Positions 11,346 through 22,599 of a stretch of DNA of 64,000 nucleotides are shown here, piece by piece. The stretch is from assembly GCA_030998225.1 (NCBI GenBank), contig JAPYXD010000680.1:3162001-3226000 (forward strand). The letters are read 5' to 3'. Position 1 is the stretch's first letter. The number at the start of each line of letters is the position of its first letter. Below the pieces are notes generated by a model, which worked only from the letters and a program-made list of their open reading frames with translations, was not told where the DNA came from and searched no databases. Made by a program: the position numbers and the translations under genes. The DNA comes from Diplolepis rosae (Eukaryota > Arthropoda > Insecta > Hymenoptera > Diplolepididae).

Positions 11346-12167
11346 CATAGTGTGATCTGAAAATAACCGAACTTTTAATTTAAATCATAGAACACGTAGC
11401 GCCATCTATTAAACGTTGTCAGCATTAGAAAGGTACATTTTTCTTCTTTCAAGCGCAACAAAGTTAAAGCAAATCAGTTGATTTTTGTGGTTATGTCCTA
11501 AAAACATAATGGAACAAAGAGCAAATACTAAATTTTGTTTTAAACTCAAGTTTGCACGTGGTTTACACGATTTAAAAATGGCTGTGACGATTTGAATGAT
11601 ACAAGACCTGGACGACCAGAAGCATCAAGTCGTCCTGAGTTAGTGGAAAAAGTACGTGAAATAATCGCTATCGATGCAAATTTCACTGTGAGAATGCTAG
11701 CAGAAGAATTAAATTCATCTTACTGTACAATCTATACAATATTAACTGAAGATTTGGGTAAAAGAAAGGTCTGTGCACGTTTTGTTCCACATCAGTTAAA
11801 TGCACCACCTCACAAGATTAAAAAAAACGACGAATTTTTTATGAAAAAACAGATTTGTGTCATCGACCACCCTCCGTATTCGCCTGATCTATCACCGTGT
11901 GACTATTTTCTGTTCCCAAAACTGAAAACTGCAATGAAAGGAGCTTTTTACGATGACATTCCAAGCATTCAAGCAGCTGTGACACAGGTGCTAAAGAACA
12001 TCCCAGAAACCGAGTTTAAAAAGTCTATGGATAAATTATTTGATCGTTCGAAACGTTATATTTAGTTAAATGGATCCTATTTTGAATAAATATTAGCTTT
12101 GAAACATAATACCATGCTTGTTTCATTCCATGACTAAAAAGTTAAGTTATTTTTAGATCACACTTTG
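11346..12167 (+). mobile_element. 822 bp internally deleted mariner element
   Basis: The terminal inverted repeats start CATAGTGTGATCTGAAAATA (left) and CAAAGTGTGATCTAAAAATA (right, inverted). The target TA is duplicated at 11344-11345 and 12168-12169. Intact mariners are about 1.3 kb, so roughly one third is missing. It sits directly beside the end of another mariner relic (12170-12287) and 130 bp downstream of the retrotransposon tail. Confidence 0.9.
11509..12065 (+). pseudogene. deleted mariner transposase (D34D family)
   Basis: The start MEQRANTKFCFKL (ATG at 11509) is in a different frame from the remainder, showing a deletion with frameshift inside the first helix-turn-helix. The main frame reads FKNGCDDLNDTRPGRPE, a second HTH (VRMLAEELNSSYCTIYTIL), then FVPHQLN joined directly to APPHK. 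The segment from the linker through the first catalytic Asp (T-G-D-E) and the second (H-D-N-A) is lost, and the junction falls within the NAPPH motif. The third Asp, in HPPYSPDLSPCDYFLF, and the C-terminus remain. It cannot be catalytically active. The ends could still be mobilised by a related enzyme. Confidence 0.88.
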
Positions 12168-12169
12168 TA

Positions 12170-12287
12170 AAACCGGGAATCATGTTATAACTTTTAAAAT
12201 CTTTATTTAATCTTCCAAATCTAAACTGTCACCTTCAAAGTGATCCCCATCCGACACAATACACTTATGCCAACGTTTCTTCCAATC
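12170..12287 (-). pseudogene. C-terminal relic of a second mariner transposase
   Basis: On the minus strand from 12287 the frame reads DWKKRWHKCIVSDGDHFEGD, then a short acidic tail and TAA (12207-12209). This matches the C-terminus of insect mariners (W-K-K-R-W-x-K-C-I). It is followed by about 40 bp ending in ACCGGGAATCATG inverted at 12170, a plausible terminal repeat. Nothing of the upstream coding sequence remains. Confidence 0.75.
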
Positions 12288-12829
12288 CTATAGGGGCTAA
12301 GCGCCAAAATTGGTTTTTTACAGGACGACATGAAAACGTTCCTATTTCTAGAATTCTTTTTATAAAATTCTGGAAAAAATCATAAAGCAAGCTCACGTTG
12401 TGTCGCTTTCAGGTACGGAAAATGAGTTCCTAATATTAAACTCCTTTAAAGATATGGGTCTAGAAGTAATGGGCTATATCCAGATTTTCATGAAATTGAA
12501 CAATTCAGTCAAGATTTTTGTAAATTTCGATTGTTTGTGAATAGATTATGATTATTAGCAAATTTATCTTCGGTTTTGAGTTATTTTTTATTTTCGAATT
12601 AATTTATTTTATTGCTAAATACCAAAACAAAATCCGAAAAACTCAGTTAAAAAGCAAACTGATGCGGATAAAATAAGACGCTTTGTTTCTTCCTTCGCGG
12701 CGTCATTGATAACTTCAGCAATATAATGGATATGAATATAATAAATACGTCTTTACAATCTCAAATCGTTTGCTTAATCAAAGTCTACGATTGTTTTTCC
12801 TTTTAAAGATATTTAGAAGAAAATAAATT

Positions 12830-13200
12830 TTTTAATCATGTAAATTATTAGAAAGTTACAGAAATGCATACAGAAAATCGAGCGCGAAGCGCGAGGGTCA
12901 CGATGAAAATGTGTCTCTTAAGGCTGATAGAGCCTTAAGTAAATTGAATTTTCTTTTTTATTTGAAACCAAAAATAAATTTAGTAACTTTGAGAAAATAT
13001 AATTCAAATTGACAATATTATAAAATTGACTTAAGTTTCAGTATCAAATTACAAAAAATAAACTTGAGTGTATGCGAAGAATATAAGACCAGGATTTCGG
13101 AGCGCGAAATGCGACAAACTAATCTCTTGCCCTAGGCACGTTTAAATTTGCGAGCGATGCGCGCGAAAAGGATGTTCCCGCGAAGCGGACAAATTTTTTT
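12830..13200 (+). repeat. GCGCGAAGCGCG dispersed repeat
   Basis: The copy includes ATCGAGCGCGAAGCGCGAGG, ATGTGTCTCTTAAGGCTGAT, AAATTGACTTAAGTTTCAG and a second GAGCGCGAAATGCGAC block. The same phrase order recurs at 19010-19260, 22020-22590, 60240-60380 and inverted at 58590-58760. The palindromic CGCGAAGCGCG words stand out against AT-rich DNA. No open frame is shared. Confidence 0.7.
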
Positions 13201-13946
13201 GTATCAATCGATGTTTTCTGTCAAAACGTTTTTGAAGCAACTTTGTAGCATTTTTTCAAGAGAACTATCCAGGTAAAAAGTAGTTTTCAAAAATCTCAAA
13301 ATTGGTCTAATTTTATAAATTTTTTCGAATTCAGGAATTTATGAAACGGCGACACTCATTGAAAAAAAGTAAAAGTCAAAATTTCCACAAATCTATTATC
13401 TTTTTATATTATGAAAATGTATAACTGTGAATTGAGAAATTCATTTTTTTAGCCAAAAAAAGATTTATGAAAGTCTTTCATCTTCTTAACGCCATAAGAA
13501 TTATCTTAATTTTTCCTTCTTCCGAATTGGTTATTCGCCAAAATTCCCCACAACTACCCTCTGACATCCGTTTCCGTTTTGAGCTAGCCTCCCTTCCTAT
13601 CCAATTAAATTCACCTCTAATTACCCTCAGACATTTCTGAATTTCTCAAGCTGCTTATTCTCCCTTTTCTCATTTGTCCCTTGCAAGCTTATATCTCTCT
13701 ATTTTACTGTGTAATGAGCAATTACATGTGTGTCAAAATTGTAAGCTTAATTTAGTTTTTTCAATTTTCTTAGAATAAGGCAGAATAATAGGAAAAGTCG
13801 TGAATTATTAATCAAATAAAATCTGTAGCGTCACTTCATAACACAGGTTTGCAAATAATGGATTTGTATTTGTTGTTGGAAAACGAAAGATCATTTCCGG
13901 GGTAATTTTTGACGTAGAATCTGAATCTGAAATCAGAATCAGCCTA
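13201..13946. other. no feature recognised
   Basis: This is AT-rich intron without a convincing exon, RNA gene or element end. Confidence 0.4.
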
Positions 13947-14152
13947 TCACGTCAGGATTTCGAGATATTTGAGGTTATGTGCATGAAAAATGGGGTTTTC
14001 CGCTATTTTTGAGGTTATGTACAGGTCGCAAGAAATTTTGTTTGGTTTTTTTCTCAAATGTCATCATTTAGCACTACTCTTTCCCTTCAAAAGTAGCGAA
14101 AACCTCCATTTTTCGAGCACATAACCTCAAATATCTCGAAATCCTGACGTGA
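13947..14152. mobile_element. 206 bp palindromic MITE, TA-flanked
   Basis: The ends TCACGTCAGGATTTCGAGAT and ATCTCGAAATCCTGACGTGA are exact inverted repeats. The arms continue through TTGAGGTTATGTGC for about 65 bp. TA lies on both sides (13945-13946 and 14153-14154). It is related to the element nested at 5703-6293. Confidence 0.85.
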
Positions 14153-14389
14153 TAGCTTGATTCTGTAATTATTTCAATAGATCATTTCTTAAAAACTTTT
14201 GTTTTATCATACCACAACATTCCACATAGTACCTATTTATAATTTTTAGATCAATTATAATCATTTTAATTTAGAGACTCCAAAATTTTATAATTTCTTT
14301 ACTTGATAACGACAGGAATAAACCAATGATAATATTATGAAAACGTGATCTTTATTGCGATCAGCAACTTCAAATCCAGGTTAAATCGG

Positions 14390-15060
14390 AGGTGCAAAAT
14401 TATTGAACTCAAAATCTAAAATCATGTTTTTACTTGAAAAATAATTAGATAAATTTAATTAATAGATTTCAAAACTTGAAATGATATTATCAATCGAGTC
14501 TTATGAAAGACAAAACATTATCTTTTATGTAAAAAATTTAAAGTTTACGAAAAATAATACCTTTAATAATATTTTTTGTAATAAAATTTTTCCTTACTAC
14601 CGCTTTTTATTAAATTTTTAAAAATGAATGGATTTTCATAAATCATGGCTTTTTTACAGGAAGAATATTCTTTACAACTCTACTAATTGCAATTTTGAAA
14701 ATGAATAAAAATCTTCAAACATACTTTTTTTTCAAATGTTTCTTGGAAAATATTATTTTTAACGATTTCAGCAATGAAAAACTTTATTTTCATATTCGAA
14801 AACTTGTGAAGAAAATTTTCCACGAAAACATAAGACATGGTTTATGAAAATCTAATCATTTTTAAAAAATTGGTAAGAATTGATAATAAGGGAAAGTTAT
14901 ATTTAAAAAAAATGATTAAAGATATTATTTTTGAAAGGTCTTAAATTCTGAACATAAGAATTGTTTTTACTTTTATAAGACACGACTGATAATATTATTT
15001 CAAGTCTTAAAATGATAGAAAAACATTTTTTCCAAGAGACCTGATTTTTGACTCTAAAAC
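14390..15060. repeat. degenerate AT-rich fold-back
   Basis: Left and right halves are diverged inverted copies, for example ATTTTCATAAATCATGGC against GACATGGTTTATGAAAATC, and GATATTATCAATCGAGTC against GACACGACTGATAATATT. It is probably an old non-autonomous element related to 8640-8960. No termini were defined. Confidence 0.55.
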
Positions 15061-16120
15061 TGCCTTAATAACTAGAAAACTATATTCTTTCTCTTTAAAA
15101 TGACACATCGCCAGAAAAAAGTTTAGTAGTTTTTCCGGAAAAAATTTCTCTCCTGAAGCCTCATATACGTGCTTATAATTTTTTAATTCAGAGGATATAA
15201 ATGTATATAATAATTTCGAATCTGAAAAATTAAAATTTTATTTTTTTTATTTTATTCGTTGGTCAAAGGAATACATTCTTCTACTGATACAAAAGAATTA
15301 TTGGATTCAAATAAATCTTCTCAGATTTCAATAAAAAATTGCAGCGCTCCAAAAATATTCCTCAAACAACATTTTTCTTTTTGTAACAAACAAATCGTTT
15401 CAAAACTAGATACACAAAAAATCCGAAAAATAAAATCCCTGTTAACCTTTTGAGGTTCAAATGCACGTGTGTGTGCCTTAAACTAAAATATTTTCTACAG
15501 AAAACCCATTTGACAGTTTGTTACAACTCTCTGTAGAGTTATTGCATTAATTAATTAATTAAAGTTATAAAACTTTCTTCCTCACACCTCTTTCCCTGCT
15601 TTTATGCTGCATCTTTTTTATTAAAGTTTTCAGACTTATCATAAGAAAACTCGAGTACAAACTACTCACGCCTCTGTAATTTTTTTTTCATACGGACGTT
15701 AAGCACGACCTTTAGTGGGTAAAATAAATTGCTTACTATTCGTCAGCACGCTTTCATAATATGTGTGTTATATATGGATCAAGCATGTAGGTCAGTTTGC
15801 ACTTTCGGAGACTTCTGCATTCATGCTCGCAAAATAACTCGAGGGGATTGAGAATGTAGAGTGAAAATGTAATGAAAGTAAAACAGCTTCCGAGTGAGGT
15901 AAATTTTGTTTATATTAATCTCGCGTCTTCTCCCTTTCGTTCTCTTAAATTCTTACATTAATAAGCTTCCTCCGACCTTTCCTGTTAGAAAGGTTCCTTT
16001 AGCAAAAAAAGAAGGACAGTTCTATTTTGAATTATAAAAATTATCAGAAATTAATTAATTCACGCTATCAGTGACTTTGATTTATCAATTACTCAATTTT
16101 TGAAATTTTTTTCAATATTA
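15061..16120. other. no gene recognised
   Basis: This is intron. The 64 aa open frame at 15259 has no recognisable domain and starts without a splice or promoter context. 15650-15990 is less AT-rich and looks single-copy. Confidence 0.4.
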
Positions 16121-16127
16121 CAAAATT

Positions 16128-17365
16128 CAATTGAATTTTCGTGAAATGTATCTTAAAACTACCAACTCTAACAGAATTTTCATAAAATTCATCATAAGAT
16201 TACGAAACTGTAAAATAAATTTCAGTTAGATGTAACTGCATAAAATAAATAAATAAGAATCAATTTATAGGTTTTATTTAAGAAATTAAAAAATATTAAT
16301 TTTCTTTTAGTTATTTTAATATGGCATATTAATGTTAGTATTTTAACTAATTAAAAAAAATTAATTATTAATCATTTTATAAAATTAAAGAATAATAATA
16401 AGTTAAAAATAATTGGTAAGAAAATTCTTCAAATTGTTATTATTATTTTATTATATTGATATCGTGGAGTTGAGTTACCCAAAATGTAAAATTTTTTCGG
16501 TTGTAAAATAGAAGTATCAGAATATTCAACACTTTTCAACTGAATATTAAGGAATTGTTTCTTAAATTTACTAGAAATTTCTAACAGTTTGATTGTTCAA
16601 AGTAACATTTTATTCCAATCCGAGGTACGCTCTAATCTGAATCAGTGAGATTCCACTGATGAAATAGCTGGGAATCGGATTTTCTTTCACTTCAGTAAAG
16701 ATTTTACTGATAATCAGTGGTATTTTGCCTTGAAAAGAGTAAAATTGTTACTGAAGCGAATCAGTAATTTTTGAACGGTAAAAGAGAATTTGCTTATCAA
16801 CTTTAGTGATAAATTTACTGTTTTTCAGTGAGATACCACATATTGTTGGGAAAATTTCCACTGAAGTAAATGTTTTTACTAATTCCAGCTATTTTATCAG
16901 TGGAATCTCCCTGATTCAAATTTGGATATTAGGCCAGGACAAAATTTCATTATGTACGTACAAAATAATATACAAAAACGAAATTCGCTTTTCGTTTATA
17001 ATAATAAATGATTTAATTCAAAAATAAAAATAAATCAAATATTTGAAAATATCACTCTGCAGTTTTTTCAAGTTTAAGATAGAATTTCATAGAATTCATT
17101 TACTTTTCAGTAAATTTAGGAAACTATTTCTCAGTTTCCAGTTATAAAGTGTTGAATATTCCTAAACTTGTATCTGGAAATTCTGAAACTTATTACAGGA
17201 AAAATTTTTCATTTTGGAAAACTGAATTTTTATGCAACTGCATGTAACTGTTTAAATTTTTACAGTTTCGTAATTTTATGATGAATTTTATAAAAATTCT
17301 GTTACAGTTTGGTAGTTTTGGGTTAAATTAAATGAAAATTCAGTACAATTTTATGAATTAATTAA
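16128..17365. repeat. large fold-back with a nested MITE near its centre
   Basis: Left-arm blocks recur inverted on the right. GAATATTCAACACTTTTCAA (16520) pairs with ATAAAGTGTTGAATATTCC (to 17163), and TTCATCATAAGATTACGAAA (about 16190) pairs with TTTCGTAATTTTATGATGAA (about 17265). Between the arms lies the element 16628-16926. Confidence 0.65.
16628..16926. mobile_element. 299 bp CAGTGAAA-type MITE, TA-flanked
   Basis: The ends CGCTCTAATCTGAATCAGTG and, inverted, TCCAAATTTGAATCAGGG are similar. The interior is a string of ATCAGTGRNATTWCACTGAT-like palindromes. TA lies at 16626-16627 and 16927-16928. It is related to the larger elements at 43303 and 50925. Confidence 0.65.
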
Positions 17366-17389
17366 CATTTTTAACAGTGTGTTTCCCAA

Positions 17390-17650
17390 CCATTCAATTG
17401 AAAATCTATTCGACTCAATTCGAATTAATCAGAAAAAAGTTTTTTATCCGCTGAAACCGAGTATTGTTCCAGCTTCGTATTGACTCAGATCAAAAACTTG
17501 GTTTAGACTCATTCGAATTGGAACTCTGAAATTGATTTTTAACCAATCTGCGTAAAGCGAGATTAAAAACTTTGTCGGATTTGTTGTGATTGTCGAAAAT
17601 GGGTTTAGAAACATATTTCAAAACGGCAGATTCACGAAAAGAGAAATCCC
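17390..17650. repeat. fragment of the CCCTGGCGAA fold-back family
   Basis: The fragment contains the TTCGAATTAATC and GACTCAATTCG words and the AATTGGAAC pattern typical of the family, but no ends. Confidence 0.4.
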
Positions 17651-17859
17651 ATACGAAACTTGTACCAAAACAGGAACCTTCTTTTTAAAAAACATTAATA
17701 CACAAACAATCTATTTAACATAGTTTTTTATTCCAGTATATTATTAATAAGTCATTAATATTTATGGACTTAACTGTAACTTTTATTATAAAATGAGAAA
17801 GTCATGGGAGAATTGTAAGAATATTATTAAAATATAGCTAAAGTTTTTTCATTTTTTGT

Positions 17860-18350
17860 GTTTTTGAAAAAGTCATAAATTCCAATACTAGTTTTTGATA
17901 GTGCTCATAAATCTCTACTAATTATCTTAATAACATTTTTCGATTAAATCAAAATTAGAAATGTTACAGCATGATAAAACTTGAAAAAAGTCAATATCAA
18001 AATTCCATTTTCCAGTTAAATTATACGGGATATGAAAAAAAGGTATCATACAAAATTATTTTCTACATAAAGATGTACAAATTTGAATTGCAGCATTTCT
18101 TTATAAGATGTATATTTTTCTTTTTAATTTAAAAAAATACTATTGAAAACCTAAAATTCAATTTTTTTTTAACAATAATATGTGAAACACGAAAAAAAAC
18201 GTAAGAATGCAAAGTTTTTCGTTTCAAAAAAATCTACAATTTTTGTCTCACACAGTTTTTCTCGAAATATGATTTTTCAAAACGGCACGCTCTATAACTA
18301 TAACAATTTTCAATCTTTTTATTTTAAAATTTAACCTCAACTTTGAAATG
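17860..18350 (+). repeat. dispersed copy of the 157-bp-array repeat family
   Basis: About two to three diverged units with AAATTCCATTTTCCAG, TATACGGGATATGAAAAAA and AAAGATGTACAAATTTG. The segment is nearly collinear with 21160-21780, so those two loci share a more recent ancestor than either does with the array at 34.5 kb. Confidence 0.65.
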
Positions 18351-18362
18351 ACATTTCAAAGT

Positions 18363-18510
18363 GAACCACGTAGGGGATTTTCGATTAGTTAATTTAAAAA
18401 ATATTTATTAACAACTGACTGTCTCTTTTTTTGGTGAAAATTGAACGACTTTATTCAAACATTAGCCAATTACACAAAAATTAATATTTCTAAAATCCCC
18501 TACACGGTTC
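18363..18510. mobile_element. 148 bp small MITE
   Basis: The inverted ends are GAACCACGTAGGGGATTTT and, from the right, GAACCGTGTAGGGGATTTT. The interior is AT-rich with no coding frame. Confidence 0.6.
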
Positions 18511-18592
18511 ATTAGCTACACTCATGTGGATTACACAGATTATTTTTCTTTTTTCCAGTTTCAAATTCGCATCAGTTATAGTGCGTGCCGCA

Positions 18593-18864
18593 CTCTCTAA
18601 ATTTGAATCAGTCAAAATCTACTGATTATTAATGAAATTTGACTGATTCAAATAGCTAAAAAGAGGTTACTGTAAATCAGTCAAATTTCACTGATTATTT
18701 CAGTGAAAATTGACTGATTTGACAGTAAGAAATATTTTTTTCACTTATGAATCAGTGAAAATTAACTGATTTAACAGTGAAAAATATTTTTTCACTTATG
18801 AATCAGTGAAAAGGCAAATCAATGATTCAATCAGTGAAAATTTGACTGATTCAAATTTAGAGAG
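18593..18864. mobile_element. CTCTCTAAATTTG MITE, copy 1 (272 bp)
   Basis: The ends CTCTCTAAATTTGAATCAG and CTGATTCAAATTTAGAGAG are perfect inverted repeats. CA is duplicated on both sides (18591-18592 and 18865-18866). The interior is made of alternating CAGTGAAAAT/TTTGACTGATT words, so the whole element can fold. Confidence 0.88.
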
Positions 18865-19009
18865 CAGATCGCCTCAAATTCAACATGCCTTGGGAGAAAT
18901 GCTGCAGTGTCGCCATTTTGTAATATTTTCCTGCGAAATTTTTTTTTAATATACTCAAATATATGCTCAATAACTACCCCAAGTATTATTTCTCTATCAC
19001 TATCTGTTT

Positions 19010-19260
19010 CACTTAAACTCAAAAACAAATTTAGTGACTTTGAGAAAACGTGTAATTGACATCATCTGTAATATTATAAAATTGGTTTGAGCTTCAGTAT
19101 CAAATTATAAGAAATAAACTTAAATGTATGTGAAAAGCATAAGACCGAGCGCTAAGCGCGACAATAAAATTGCGCGCCCTAGGCGCGCTCAAACTCGCGA
19201 GCTGCGTGCGAAGCGCGCGATGAGAATGTGTCCCCGAAGCGGGCAGAATTTTTTTTTTTT
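19010..19260 (+). repeat. GCGCGAAGCGCG dispersed repeat
   Basis: This copy has GAGCGCTAAGCGCGAC, GCGCGCCCTAGGCGCGC and GTGCGAAGCGCGCGATGAG in the same order as the copy at 22.4 kb. Confidence 0.65.
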
Positions 19261-19868
19261 AAACAAAGAGAGATTTTGTTAAGGATCTGTAGACATTTTT
19301 TTGAGACTTGAAAGATAAATATTCAATTAAAGTATTTATAAAAGAAGCACAATGCAGGTCCAAATGTTCATTACTACCGCGACGAGCCGCCCGACAAGAA
19401 AAGTATCTGCTAATTAATAGTGAAAAATACCACCCAATTAGCAGAGATAACGAGGCGTGGAGATACTGAGGTTAGTTTCCTGGTTAATAGAGGGTTGATA
19501 ACCCTGACACAGTTCATTCGTTGCAGCTTCGCCTGTGACCTCTACATTATGTATGTGACCTGATAACCCTGCGAGCTAAAGTAACGTCTCTCGAGTTCCT
19601 ATTCAGGAACTAGATACGCCGCAAAAGCTATGAATAGCGGAAAACCAAGAATACTTCACATAAAGTTACCTTTATTTTTTCAACACAAATTTTTACATTT
19701 ATATGAGAAGGAATTAGTTTTATGTGAAAAATGGTTTTCGAAATTTTCACCAAATCTTTACGTTTTTGAGACCCCTTGAGTCAGGATAAGCGATTTTTAC
19801 GAAAATGTCTGTCTAACTGTCTGTAGTAGGTCGTATACTCGATAACTCTCGATAGAATTATCGAATTA
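19261..19868. other. no gene recognised; single-copy-looking stretch
   Basis: 19380-19620 is less AT-rich than its surroundings, contains no repeat seen elsewhere in the window and no open frame. It could be conserved non-coding DNA. Confidence 0.35.
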
Positions 19869-21155
19869 CCAAGGGTGCTAGTTGAAATTTGCCGGTTTTA
19901 CTCATAGATGTCGCTAGAGACATGTATACATTTCTATGATTTGGCATCTATGTCATATTTTTCTATGGACAATAACCTTCAAAAATACACAATTACATTC
20001 TACCAAAATAATAGCATCATAGATGTTTAGCTCAGTGAATATGTCGAGTTTCGTTCCAAGTAAATCGCATTTGCGGCATTCGTTGCTTTTCTTATTTCAT
20101 CAAAAGAAAAAAATAGTTGAAACTCATTGATTGCTGGTAGAAACTTATGGCGAACATGCTCCAGTGATTAGAACATGTGAGACATGGTTTCGTCAATTTT
20201 AATGTGGAGATTTCGATTGAACAGACAATGAATATCCTGGTGCAGCAAAAAAGTTCGAAGACGAGGAATTGCAGGCGTTATTGGATGAAGACCCAACCCA
20301 ATCGCAACAACAATTGGCACAAACACTAAATGTGACCCGAGGAGCAATTTGCCAACGTTTAAAAGCCATGGGAAAAATCCAAAAGTGTGGAAAATGGTTA
20401 CCACGCCAACTGAACGATAGACAAATGGAAAATCGAAAAACCATTTATGAAATGCTGCTTCAACGGTTCGAAAGGAAATCTTTTCTGCATCGAATTGTCA
20501 CGGGGGACGAAAAATGGATTTATTTCGAGAACCCGAAGCGGAAAAAATCATGGCTTTCACCTGGTGAGGTCGGCCCATCGACTCCAAGGCCAAATCGCTT
20601 TGGCCGGAAAACAATGTTCTGTGTTTGGTGGGACCAGTGTGGTGTGGTGTACTTCGAGTTATTAAAACCTGGTGAGACGGTGAATACGGATCGCTACCGA
20701 CAACAAATTATCAATTTGAATCATGCGTTGATCGAAAAACGTCCGGAATGGGCCCGAAGACATGGCAAAGTTATCCTACAACATGACAACGCGCCGTCTC
20801 ATACCGCTAAAGTGGTGAAGAACACATTAAAACCATTGAATTGGGAAATATTATCGCACCCGCCGTACTCTCCAGACCTCGCCCCGTCCGACTATCACCT
20901 TTTCACATCGATGGGACACTCACTCGCAGAGCAGCGCTTCGCCAATTTTGAATAAGTCGAAAAATGGCTCGTGGAATGGTTTGCCTTGAAAGAGAAAAAG
21001 TTTTTTTGGAATGGTATCCATGATTTGCCTGAAAGACGGGCAAAATGTGTAGAATCCAATGGTCAATACTTTGAATAAAAAATTTTTGAGATTCCCTTGA
21101 GAAATAAGTGTTTTCTTTATTGAAAAAACCGGCAAACTTCAACTAACACCCCTGG
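19869..21155 (+). mobile_element. full-length 1,287 bp mariner element
   Basis: The inverted ends are CCAAGGGTGCTAGTTGAAAT (left) and CCAGGGGTGTTAGTTGAAGT (right), continuing into TTGCCGGTTTT on both sides. The target TA is duplicated at 19867-19868 and 21156-21157. The length equals that of canonical mariners. It is inserted opposite in sense to tutl. Confidence 0.95.
20041..21078 (+). pseudogene. mariner transposase pseudogene (D34D), four in-frame stops
   Basis: The coding frame spans 346 codons including the stop, the usual size for mariner. It begins MSSFVPSKSHLRH at an ATG and ends SNGQYFE. All three catalytic Asp residues are present, in VTGDEKWIYF, LQHDNAPSH and SPDLAPSDYHLF, with exactly 34 residues between the second and third. 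Two HTH motifs precede them (LAQTLNVTRGAICQRLKAMG is the second), and WLPRQLN is the linker motif. Breaks are TGA at 20128, TAA at 20200, TGA at 20218 and TAA at 20953; no frameshift was found. The first three stops lie in the N-terminal DNA-binding region, so only 20221-20952 is continuously open. Confidence 0.95.
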
Positions 21156-21159
21156 TAAA

Positions 21160-21780
21160 TTGAGCTTTGGCATACTTCATCGAAGCTCGAAAAGTAAGGA
21201 CGAGTTCGTTAACCAGTCACATCCGACCAAAATTGTGGAAATAAGAGCATTTTTTGTTTTCGAAATAAACTTTTTGGAAAAATCCAAAATTCTGATACTG
21301 ATTTCCGATAGTGCTCATAAATCTCTACTAATTATCGTAATAACATTTTTCGATTAAACCAATATTAGGGATGTTACAGTATATTAAAACTTGAAAAAAG
21401 TCAATACTTAAATTTCATTTTCCAGTTGAATTATACGAAATACGTAAAAAAGTTATGACACATAATTGTTAACTATATAAATATCTACAAGTTTGAATCG
21501 CGACATTTTTTCACAGGATGTATATTTTTCTTTCTAATTTAAAAAAATACTATTGAAAAACCAAAATTCAATTTTCAACAATAATATATGAAATACGAAA
21601 AAAACGTTAGTTTGCAAAATTTTTCGTTTCAATAATATCTACAAATTTCGTCTGACATAGTCTCTGACAAAACGTATATTTTCCATTTTAATTTAAAAAA
21701 ATACGATTAAAATTCACAAATTCTATTTTTTAACCAAAATATATGAGATACAAAATAATTTGAACAATTTTTTCACAGAA
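21160..21780 (+). repeat. dispersed copy of the 157-bp-array repeat family
   Basis: The leader GGCATACTTCATCGAAGCTC and GTAAGGACGAGTTCGTTAAC is followed by diverged units (TATACGAAATACG, AAATATCTACAAGTTTG). It starts next to the right end of the mariner element. Confidence 0.65.
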
Positions 21781-22019
21781 AAAATTGTTCAAATATGTAT
21801 TGAAAATTCCATCTGGTCTTAAATGACGTTAATTCTAAATCACAGGTTGATAAGGTCGATATGGTAGAGTTTAGTTATCATGGTAAGTGATACACTCTTC
21901 TAATTATCGACAAAATCGACTGAAATGATTTAGAAAGGTTTGTATATAGATACAAAATAAATTGTAAAATAAAAAATTTTTTGCTTGAAAAAAATCTACA
22001 AATTTTTTTCCTTTTTGAG

Positions 22020-22590
22020 ATATTTGGAAGAAAATAAATTTTTTAATCATCTAAATTATTAGAAAGTTACAGAAATCTATATAGAAAAACGAGCGCGAAG
22101 CGTGATTGTCATGATATGAGAATGTGTTCCTCAGGGCTGATAAAGCCTTAAATAAATTGAATTGACTTTTTCATTTAAATTAAAAAAATCAGTAACTTTT
22201 GTGAAAATTTAATTCACATCTACTCTCTAAATTTGAATCAGTTAAAATCTACTGATTATCAGTGAAATTTGACTGATTTAAATAGCTAAAAAGAGGTTAC
22301 TGTAAATCTGTCAAATTTCACTGAAATATTTTTTTCACTGGTGAAAAGGCAAATCACTGATTCAATCAGTGAAAATTTGACTGATTCAGATTTAGAGAGT
22401 ACAATATTACAAAATTGACTTGAGCTTCAGTATCAAATTACAAGAAATAAACTTATATGTATGCGAAGAGTATAAGACCGAGCGCGAAGCGCGACGATCG
22501 AATCGCGTGCCCTGAGCGCGCTAAAGTTGTGAGCGAAGCGAGCTGCGCGCGATGAGAATGTGCCCGCGAAACAGCCAGATTGTTTTCCTT
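22020..22590 (+). repeat. GCGCGAAGCGCG repeat interrupted by a MITE
   Basis: Left part 22020-22220 and right part 22402-22590 are collinear with the uninterrupted copies at 12.8 and 60.3 kb. The MITE 22223-22399 separates them at a TA. Confidence 0.75.
22223..22399. mobile_element. CTCTCTAAATTTG MITE, copy 2 (177 bp)
   Basis: The ends are CTCTCTAAATTTGAATCAG and CTGATTCAGATTTAGAGAG. TA is duplicated (22221-22222 and 22400-22401). The interior is shorter than in the other copies. The uninterrupted site is visible at 60337-60338. Confidence 0.88.
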
Positions 22591-22599
22591 ACGGCCATG

